Shown here: positions 15,828 through 21,213 of the stretch, one piece after another
How the letters are laid out: every line of letters starts with the position of its first letter
Numbering within the stretch: the stretch's first letter is position 1
Assembly (NCBI GenBank): GCA_045587665.1
Contig: JAZNCT010000029.1
Span: 1 to 21,213, forward strand
Origin: SIG710 sp045587665
GTDB taxonomy: Bacteria > Bacillota > Clostridia > Oscillospirales > CAG-272
DNA: 21,213 bases
Reading direction: 5' to 3'
Notes under the pieces: generated by a model
What the model was told of the DNA's origin: nothing
The model's database searches: none
The model's input: only the letters and a program-made list of their open reading frames with translations
Program-made: the position numbers and the translations under genes

Positions 15828-16890
15828 ATGCCCTTGCTGTAACGGAGCAATAGTGTTTGACAGCGATTCTCAAAAAATGAAGTGCCCTTACTGCGATTCG
15901 GAGTTTGAGATTGAAGCACTTAAGTCATATAATGATGAGCTTTTGGGGGAGGATGAAGAACGGTTTTGCTGGGATAACTCAGGCACGGGTGAGTGGAAGG
16001 CCGACGAGCTTGAAGGTATAAAAACATATTTATGTAAATCTTGCGGAGGCGAAATAATAGGCGATGCCACATCTGCTGCCACAAGCTGTCCATATTGCGG
16101 TAATCCGATCGTGTTTTCAGGACAGCTCAGCGGTGTGCTGAGACCTGACCTTGTAATTCCCTTTAAAATTGATAAGGCGGAGGCGAAAAGCGCGTTGAAA
16201 GCCCATTTCAAGGGCAAAAAGCTTCTTCCTGGATCCTTTGGAGATGAAAATAGGCTGGATGAGATAAAGGGTATATACGTTCCGTTTTGGCTTTTTGATG
16301 CCAACACAAGTTCAAGGGTGCGTTATCGCGGCGAAAGATACAGACATTGGAGCGACAGTGAATATTTTTATACAAAGACCTATCATTATGCACTTATCCG
16401 AGGAGGTGATCTGGAATTTGAAAAAATTCCTGTAGACGGCTCGTCAAAGATGTGCGATCAGCTTATGGAGTCTATCGAGCCCTATGATATGGGGGAAGCC
16501 GTTGACTTTGAGAGTGCATATCTTGCAGGCTATTTTGCCGATCGCTATGATGTTTCCTCTGCCGAGAGCATAGAAAGAGCCAATCAACGTATAAAACAGA
16601 GCGTTGAAGATGAATTCAGATCAACAACAGTCGGATTTTTATCTGTTCGCACAGAGAACAGCAATGTTGGGCTTCTTGAAAGCAGTGTTAAATATGCCCT
16701 TTTGCCGATTTGGCTCTTTAGGACATCATATAAGGATAAAAATTATATCTTCGCAATGAACGGTCAAACAGGAAAGCTGGTTGGCGACCTGCCTATGGAT
16801 ATAAAGGCATATTTTAAATGGCTTTTTGGTATTTCCGCTGTTGCCGGCATAGCTTCATTTATTTTGATTATTCTGTTTGGACTTATGTAG
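15805..16890 (+). CDS. Zinc-ribbon membrane protein (YdjG-like), apparent CTG start
   Basis: Resembles B. subtilis YdjG and clostridial 'TFIIB-type zinc ribbon' proteins next to SPFH genes. From CTG 15805 it has 361 residues: ribbon 1 (C9-x2-C12-x14-C27-x2-C30), ribbon 2 at about 74-98 (LCKSCGGE...SCPYCGNP), a soluble domain with VIPFKIDKAEA and GIYVPFWLFDAN, and a single C-terminal membrane helix (about 335-358). The first conventional start, GTG 15853, would delete the first CxxC of ribbon 1, whereas the sequence between the in-frame stop at 15802 and GTG encodes LDTLKEYKCPCCNGAI, which fits the family's N-terminus as I recall it. GGTG (15794-15797) lies seven bases before CTG. The function is unknown; a membrane complex with the SPFH partner is inferred from the gene pairing. 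Confidence 0.82.
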   Translation: MDTLKEYKCPCCNGAIVFDSDSQKMKCPYCDSEFEIEALKSYNDELLGEDEERFCWDNSGTGEWKADELEGIKTYLCKSCGGEIIGDATSAATSCPYCGNPIVFSGQLSGVLRPDLVIPFKIDKAEAKSALKAHFKGKKLLPGSFGDENRLDEIKGIYVPFWLFDANTSSRVRYRGERYRHWSDSEYFYTKTYHYALIRGGDLEFEKIPVDGSSKMCDQLMESIEPYDMGEAVDFESAYLAGYFADRYDVSSAESIERANQRIKQSVEDEFRSTTVGFLSVRTENSNVGLLESSVKYALLPIWLFRTSYKDKNYIFAMNGQTGKLVGDLPMDIKAYFKWLFGISAVAGIASFILIILFGLM

Positions 16891-16898
16891 GTGATAGT

Positions 16899-17243
16899 AT
16901 GAGAAGAATTTATTTTGCATTGCTGCTTATCATAGTTTTTGCGTTTTTGGCGAATTTGACGGTGTTCGCAGATGCTCATGACACTTATGAATATGCCGAC
17001 GGCGAGGGATCGGGTGACCTTTTTACTGTGGCATGTATAGCGTGTGTTATGGGACTTCTTGTTGGTTTTGTTTCTGTTTCTTTTATGAGATCAAAGCTGA
17101 AAAGCGTAAGATCTGCCAGAAATGCCGCTAATTATGTGAAGATCGGAAGCTTTTCGCTAAAAGAAAGCAGAGACATTTTCCTTTACAGCACTGTCACTCG
17201 TGTTCCAAAGCCCAAAAGCAAGGATTCTAAACGCGTTAACTGA
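16899..17243 (+). CDS. Small signal-peptide/transmembrane protein resembling YdjH without its TPM domain
   Basis: It has 114 residues. A signal peptide occupies about 1-24 (cleavage near VFA-DA), a short acidic linker 25-40, a membrane helix about 41-63, and a basic cytoplasmic tail 64-114. The tail (KLKSVRSARNAANYVKIGSFSLKESRDIFLY, given here in two parts: KLKSVRSARNAANYVK and IGSFSLKESRDIFLY) is very like the end of YdjH-type TPM proteins that sit beside ydjG and ydjI. Those proteins carry a TPM domain of about 140 residues between signal peptide and helix; here only about 15 residues remain. No frameshift or stop is needed to explain this, so it looks like an in-frame loss. AGGTGAT lies six bases before ATG 16899, eight bases after the YdjG-like stop. 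Confidence 0.8.
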   Translation: MRRIYFALLLIIVFAFLANLTVFADAHDTYEYADGEGSGDLFTVACIACVMGLLVGFVSVSFMRSKLKSVRSARNAANYVKIGSFSLKESRDIFLYSTVTRVPKPKSKDSKRVN

Positions 17244-17340
17244 AATACGAGATGCCGCATTCCGATATGATCAAGCAGCATAAAGAGTTGTTTTTGCGCA
17301 TAGAGGGTTTTATGGTGCAAAAAAGTCGGAAGGTTCGCTA

Positions 17341-17351
17341 TATAATATAAT
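17341..17351 (+). promoter_or_regulatory. Probable -10 region of the SLH gene promoter
   Basis: Two overlapping TATAAT hexamers (17341-17346 and 17346-17351). No good -35 hexamer stands 16-18 bases upstream; TGCAAA at 17316-17321 is the closest, paired with TATATA at 17339. If real, transcription would begin near 17355 and produce a leader of about 275 bases. Confidence 0.4.
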
Positions 17352-17382
17352 GAAAGAAAATTCGAATGTGGGATGTTGCAGG

Positions 17383-17571
17383 TGCAATATTAAAGAGGGT
17401 TTAATATTGCAATGAAATTACAGGTAAAGAAAATCTATTGCCAAAAATATGAAGGCATGGTACTATATTGGCACAGGGGAAAGTTTATGGAATGCCCTAG
17501 CCATCGGAGTGAGATATCATCCGATGACAGCTAAGTCGGATGTGAGCGAAGTTTCTCTTCGACGTGGCGAC
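17383..17571 (+). ncRNA. Candidate structured 5' leader RNA (possible riboswitch or mRNA stabiliser) of the SLH gene
   Basis: Visible stems: A, a perfect 12-bp hairpin with loop GAGGG (17383-17394 with 17400-17411); B, GGC/GCC and AGGG/CCCT enclosing 16 bases (17470-17502); C, CATCGG-GTGA / TCAT-CCGATG with loop GATA and one bulged A (17502-17526); D, GTCG/CGAC and CGAAG/CTTCG around an asymmetric internal loop (17535-17571). Stem A has no T-tract, so it is not a terminator. Four repeats of TGCC/GGCA (17439, 17454, 17470, 17493) allow mutually exclusive pairings. I could not match it to a known riboswitch class; the block GACAGCTAA also occurs in c-di-AMP riboswitches, but the other conserved parts of that class are missing. 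Confidence 0.5.
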
Positions 17572-17632
17572 AGGTTGAACATAAATCTATTTCACCTGAA
17601 AAAATAATTATTTTTGAAGGAGAAACCAAACC

Positions 17633-20600
17633 ATGAAGAATTTCAAGAGAATTCTTGCCCTGGTGCTTGCTGTTATGATGGTAGCAACAAGTCTCGTAGC
17701 TGTAATTGGTGCAGCTGATGAAGACAAGGTTACTTACAACGAAACCGCTATCAGACGTCTTTACGAGCTTCAGATCATTCAGGGTAAACAAGACGGTCTT
17801 GAACCCGACGACAACCTCACTCGTGCAGAAGCTGCACAGCTTGTTGCTCGTCTCATGACCGGCAAGGTAGGTTCTTATTGGGAGAACTACCGCAATGACA
17901 CAAACTTCAAAGACCTCGACGCTGCTGCATGGGCAGTAGGAGCAATTTCCTATGCTTATGAGCAGGGCGTAGTAGTAGGTAAGTCCGATGTAAGATTTGA
18001 CCCTATGGGCAATGTTACATATCAGGATGTACTTACAATGGTAGTTCGTTCGCTGGGCTACACAGGTCTGTCCTATCCTTACGGATTTAGCAACACAGCT
18101 ATGAGACTTGGTCTTACAGCTGGCATTTCCGGTGTAGACTACAAGGATGCTGCTTCTCGTGGCGTAGTAGCTACAGTTATTTACAACGCTCTGTATGCTG
18201 ATGATTCTGCCTTCGCTAAGAACTTCAACCTTACAAGCGGCACTTACATGCTCGTTGCAACACCTACAGTTGTTAAGAACGCTTCTTGCAAGATCCCCGG
18301 TGCTTCTATCCAGGGTTACCTTGGCAAGGAACTCAACGAGGGCTACGTAGCATTTGCTGAGATCGGTGACGACTTCAGAGCAATCAACAACAACTATGTA
18401 TATGCAAAGACAAGTGATATCTCTGACGATATCGACGGCGACTTTGCTGACAAGCTCGGCTACGCATATGAGCTCACATTTGAGAACGACGTTCTCACAT
18501 GGGGCGACCAGTGCAAAGCAGATAAGTTCGAAAACTACGGCGATGATCGCGAGATCGACGTTAAGTTTATCGACTACGACCACCGTTATGACTCCACAAC
18601 AGGCAAGATCGTTGCTGATACAGACTGGTTCCTCAGCTTCGGCGGTCAGGAATACAACCTCGTTGACAGATATGATGCTGACTACACTGCTCCTACAGGT
18701 ACTCATAACATCATTCTCTACAGCGACTTCGGTATGCCTGTAGCTATCGACAACTATGATTACATCTTCGACGATGAAGGTAATATCGTTGATGTTGATG
18801 GTGATATTAAGCTCGCATACAAGGATGGTGCTTACTACTTCCTTGATTCTAAGGGCGAACTTGCAAGAAAGGCTACATCCGATGAGATCAAGGCTGCTAT
18901 CTCTGAGATCACTGTTGATGACGCTCTTTTTGAAAAGAAGGAATTTGATTCTGACTACGACATGATAGAGCAGGGCGACGTTATCGGCGGCTCTAAGTAC
19001 CTCGGTACTGACAAGAATCTCGTAAATAACTACTATAACAAGTTCTACAATGCAACAAGAGATGCTGTTCTCTCTATCGCAAGAAACTACTTCTGCGAAA
19101 TCACAGCACTTGACTATAACAACGACGGTGTTTATGACGCTGCTATCTACACACCTTACTACTTCGGTAACACAGGTACAGTAGGCACAACATTCTCTCT
19201 CAAAGGTGTTCCCACAGCTGACGGTAGTGACGCTCTCCTTAAGGGTGTTAAGGCTGCTGACTACACAATTACAGGTGCAGTTACAAAGTTCAAGGACTAT
19301 GGTATGTACCTCTACACCTTCAACAGACACACTAACACAATCAACGTTAAGGAAGAAGCTAAGATACTCAACCTTATGTCCGGAAATGTTGAGTGGGCTG
19401 TTAAGGGTAAGGTTGGCACATCCGGAATCTACGAGGATTCTCAGGTTTGCATCGACGGCACAACCTACGATATCGGCGGTTGGACAATCGATAACCTCCT
19501 CGGTCTCTATACAATCAAAACGTTTGACCAGGATCTCTGGGGCAAGGTTCCTTATGTTGTAAGCCTCCTCGATACAAACGGCAACAACAAGGTTGACGAA
19601 AACGAAAAGCCCAAATACACTGATTGGGACGGTAATAAGAAGACCGGTTACAACGGTTGGTACTACAACGGCTGGAACGATGTTCTTGAAGTTGGTATGA
19701 CAGACGCTTGCTCCGGTTTCAAGGGAGTAGTTCTCGCAGGTCACCTTATCCACGGTGTTCCTAGAGCTTCTGCTGCAACAACATACAACTTCGTAACATT
19801 CAATCCTTACCAGAGCAAGTTTGCTGTTGAAAACGACCAGATCGTTGTTGACGCATACATTGATGCAACAGGTGAGGCTAAGACAATCAAGATCAACTCT
19901 ATCGAAGGCGAAGAGTTTACAGATGCTGAATTTGCTATCTTCTGCGAATACATCAAAACGTTCTATGGCGATAACGCAAGCAATATCAAGTACAGCTACT
20001 TCTTCGATGCAGAGCGCAAGGCTGCTCACCAGGCAACAGCTCTCTACAAGGCTATCGAGCGTGACTTCATCATTGATCTGCTCGTAGCAACTGTTGACGG
20101 TGAAGGCGCTTGGGATGCAGCTGGTACAGTTAAGGAAACAACTAATGTTTATAGCGTACTCGGCACAAATGCTGACGGTTCTTACAAGCTCAGCATTCTC
20201 ACTCCCGCAACTCTTACAACTAAGGCTGCAGCTGGTACTGTAAAATTCACTCTCGGCGTTTCCAACGCTCCTATCGCTAGCGGCGGCAAGATCATTTCTA
20301 TTGACGCTGACACGGTTTGGACATTCGTTGCTAAGGACGGTATCTACACTTACACAGGCGTTCCTACAGAGGATGATAAGCTCGTTCTCTCTGATGACGC
20401 TAAGGTATATGTAGCTAACTCCGATCAGATCATGATCTTCGATCAGGCTCATTGCATCGAAGAGATCTGCGAAGGTAAGGTTGACTGGACTGAAAAGGTT
20501 CAGGATGTACAGCTTAAATATGTTGCACTCGATCATGCTTGCGGCGAAGAACTCGTTGGCACTGACAGCCTTGAGGCTTGCGAATACATCATTCGTGATC

Positions 20601-21213
20601 ATAACGACACATGGGCTCTCAACGAGTACATTCCTTATGTAAACGCAACATTCATGGCTGACGAAGTTTACATGGTAACAGCAAAGACAGCTAACGTTAA
20701 GATCTACAATGACGAAGGCGTAATGGTTTATGTATACTCCAACCTCTACAACCTCGTTGATAACAAGTACGAAGAGTCTGTTATCTTCACAGGCGATGAA
20801 GTTAAGGTATTCAAGAACGGTGGCGCTGACGCTGTATTCTATGAGGACGGTACAGGCGAAGTTACAACTAACTACGGTGCTATCATCACAAGAGATGTTG
20901 TTGATGGCGAAAGCACAATCAAGACATTCCTTCCTGCGGATGTTAAGACTGCCGGCGGTAACAGTGAGCTCTTCAACCTCGAAAACAGCAATATGATCGT
21001 TGGCACATACGAGAGCCAGACTAAGGATATCAATGGTAAGCTTGTTCACGTAAAGGTTAGTGGTAAGACATACACTGTAACAAGTGTTAACTTCATCACA
21101 GTTCACGGTTCCGGTAAGAACGTTGCAGTTGGTGACTTCTCTAAGATCGCTAATAAGGCAGCTGTTTACTTCACATATGACGATGCTACCGGTGTTATGA
21201 CTGGTTATGCGTT
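17633..21213 (+). CDS. Large secreted SLH-domain (S-layer homology) protein, 3' end beyond the window
   Basis: The frame is open from ATG 17633 to the right edge: 1193 codons with no stop. A signal peptide (MKNFKRILALVLAVMMVATS, cleavage near residue 28) is followed by SLH motifs at about 36-78 (RRLYELQIIQG...LTRAEAAQLVARLM), 92-143 (FKDLDAAAWAVGAISYAYEQG) and a weaker one at 150-187. SLH domains bind pyruvylated secondary cell-wall polymers, so the protein should sit on the cell surface. The rest is Asp, Asn, Tyr and Thr rich with no enzyme motif I recognise. Two calcium-loop-like segments occur: DYNNDGVYD at 494 and DTNGNNKVDENE at 647, the latter a full EF-hand-type loop. Codon use is extreme (no TTA, CTA or TCA in the first 1158 codons), which suggests very high expression, perhaps an S-layer or major surface protein. 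Confidence 0.9.
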   Translation, partial: MKNFKRILALVLAVMMVATSLVAVIGAADEDKVTYNETAIRRLYELQIIQGKQDGLEPDDNLTRAEAAQLVARLMTGKVGSYWENYRNDTNFKDLDAAAWAVGAISYAYEQGVVVGKSDVRFDPMGNVTYQDVLTMVVRSLGYTGLSYPYGFSNTAMRLGLTAGISGVDYKDAASRGVVATVIYNALYADDSAFAKNFNLTSGTYMLVATPTVVKNASCKIPGASIQGYLGKELNEGYVAFAEIGDDFRAINNNYVYAKTSDISDDIDGDFADKLGYAYELTFENDVLTWGDQCKADKFENYGDDREIDVKFIDYDHRYDSTTGKIVADTDWFLSFGGQEYNLVDRYDADYTAPTGTHNIILYSDFGMPVAIDNYDYIFDDEGNIVDVDGDIKLAYKDGAYYFLDSKGELARKATSDEIKAAISEITVDDALFEKKEFDSDYDMIEQGDVIGGSKYLGTDKNLVNNYYNKFYNATRDAVLSIARNYFCEITALDYNNDGVYDAAIYTPYYFGNTGTVGTTFSLKGVPTADGSDALLKGVKAADYTITGAVTKFKDYGMYLYTFNRHTNTINVKEEAKILNLMSGNVEWAVKGKVGTSGIYEDSQVCIDGTTYDIGGWTIDNLLGLYTIKTFDQDLWGKVPYVVSLLDTNGNNKVDENEKPKYTDWDGNKKTGYNGWYYNGWNDVLEVGMTDACSGFKGVVLAGHLIHGVPRASAATTYNFVTFNPYQSKFAVENDQIVVDAYIDATGEAKTIKINSIEGEEFTDAEFAIFCEYIKTFYGDNASNIKYSYFFDAERKAAHQATALYKAIERDFIIDLLVATVDGEGAWDAAGTVKETTNVYSVLGTNADGSYKLSILTPATLTTKAAAGTVKFTLGVSNAPIASGGKIISIDADTVWTFVAKDGIYTYTGVPTEDDKLVLSDDAKVYVANSDQIMIFDQAHCIEEICEGKVDWTEKVQDVQLKYVALDHACGEELVGTDSLEACEYIIRDHNDTWALNEYIPYVNATFMADEVYMVTAKTANVKIYNDEGVMVYVYSNLYNLVDNKYEESVIFTGDEVKVFKNGGADAVFYEDGTGEVTTNYGAIITRDVVDGESTIKTFLPADVKTAGGNSELFNLENSNMIVGTYESQTKDINGKLVHVKVSGKTYTVTSVNFITVHGSGKNVAVGDFSKIANKAAVYFTYDDATGVMTGYA

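Larger units (their letters stand above)
17244..17632 (+). other. 389-base non-coding stretch between the ydj-like operon and the SLH gene
   Basis: No open frame with a ribosome-binding site is visible on either strand. The left 95 bases separate the operons and lack a convincing terminator. A TATAATATAAT block at 17341 marks a likely promoter, and the remaining 275 bases form a structured leader (separate entries). The final 50 bases are A/T-rich and unstructured, ending in AAGGAG ten bases before the SLH ATG. Confidence 0.7.

Noticed and set aside
17252..17295. Possible terminator after the ydj-like operon (ATGCCGC with GCAGCAT, later TTGTTTTT)
   Set aside because: The stem has a C-A mismatch and a 16-base loop, and the T-run begins about seven bases after the stem, so it does not meet the usual form. 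Some other stop, or read-through into the leader, remains possible.
17470..17571. c-di-AMP (ydaO) or c-di-GMP (GEMM) riboswitch
   Set aside because: GACAGCTAA resembles the 3' part of the c-di-AMP class and GCACAGGGG the 5' part of GEMM, but the other conserved blocks (GGGGUGAAUC-type element; ACGCAAAGC core) are absent. Left as an unassigned structured leader.
19512..19962. Repeated 11-base string ATCAAAACGTT (twice) in the SLH gene
   Set aside because: The two copies encode the same short IKTF peptide and stand alone; no larger duplication surrounds them.
17531..21106. A 1191-codon open frame on the minus strand, rich in Cys, Val and Ser
   Set aside because: It lies in exact codon register opposite the SLH gene, which has a signal peptide, SLH motifs and a ribosome-binding site. 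The antisense frame is open only because the sense strand never uses TTA, CTA or TCA; it has no family similarity or Shine-Dalgarno site that I can see.

Overview
The window looks like a chromosomal segment of an anaerobic Firmicute of class Clostridia, probably in the Oscillospirales. The evidence is a low-GC Gram-positive style of ribosome-binding site (AAGGAGG-like), a mreBCD-mrdA elongation cluster, ZapA, CPBP proteases, a YdjG/YdjH/YdjI-like cluster and an SLH-domain surface protein. This assignment is inference from gene content; no marker gene was compared with a database. No tRNA, rRNA, insertion sequence, phage gene or CRISPR array is visible.

Layout. All genes left of about 13.6 kb are on the minus strand and all genes right of it are on the plus strand. 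From left to right: (1) the N-terminal part of phosphoglycerate kinase, with its own strong promoter. (2) A minus-strand operon hisS, DJ-1/PfpI protein, CPBP membrane protease, mltG. It is driven by a near-consensus promoter at about 5.45 kb and insulated from the upstream operon by a 16-bp hairpin terminator. (3) A tightly packed eight-gene minus-strand operon, in transcription order zapA, U32 peptidase (RlhA-like), dut, maf, mreB, mreC, mreD, mrdA (PBP2). It combines divisome regulation, rRNA modification, nucleotide-pool cleaning and the rod/elongation machinery. (4) A plus-strand operon: an endonuclease III-like glycosylase, an SPFH/Band-7 protein with three zinc ribbons (YdjI-like), a zinc-ribbon membrane protein (YdjG-like) and a small signal-peptide plus transmembrane protein that resembles YdjH without its TPM domain. 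(5) A 389-base non-coding stretch that looks like a long, highly structured 5' leader. (6) The first 1193 codons of a very large, probably highly expressed secreted SLH-domain protein that runs off the right edge.

The points most worth following up are the structured leader in front of the SLH gene, the TPM-less YdjH-like protein, and an apparent CTG start codon that restores the first zinc ribbon of the YdjG-like protein. Several starts are moved here to match ribosome-binding sites: GTG 3508 for the CPBP protease, ATG 7662 for mrdA, ATG 8256 for mreD, ATG 13585 for zapA and CTG 15805 for the YdjG-like gene.
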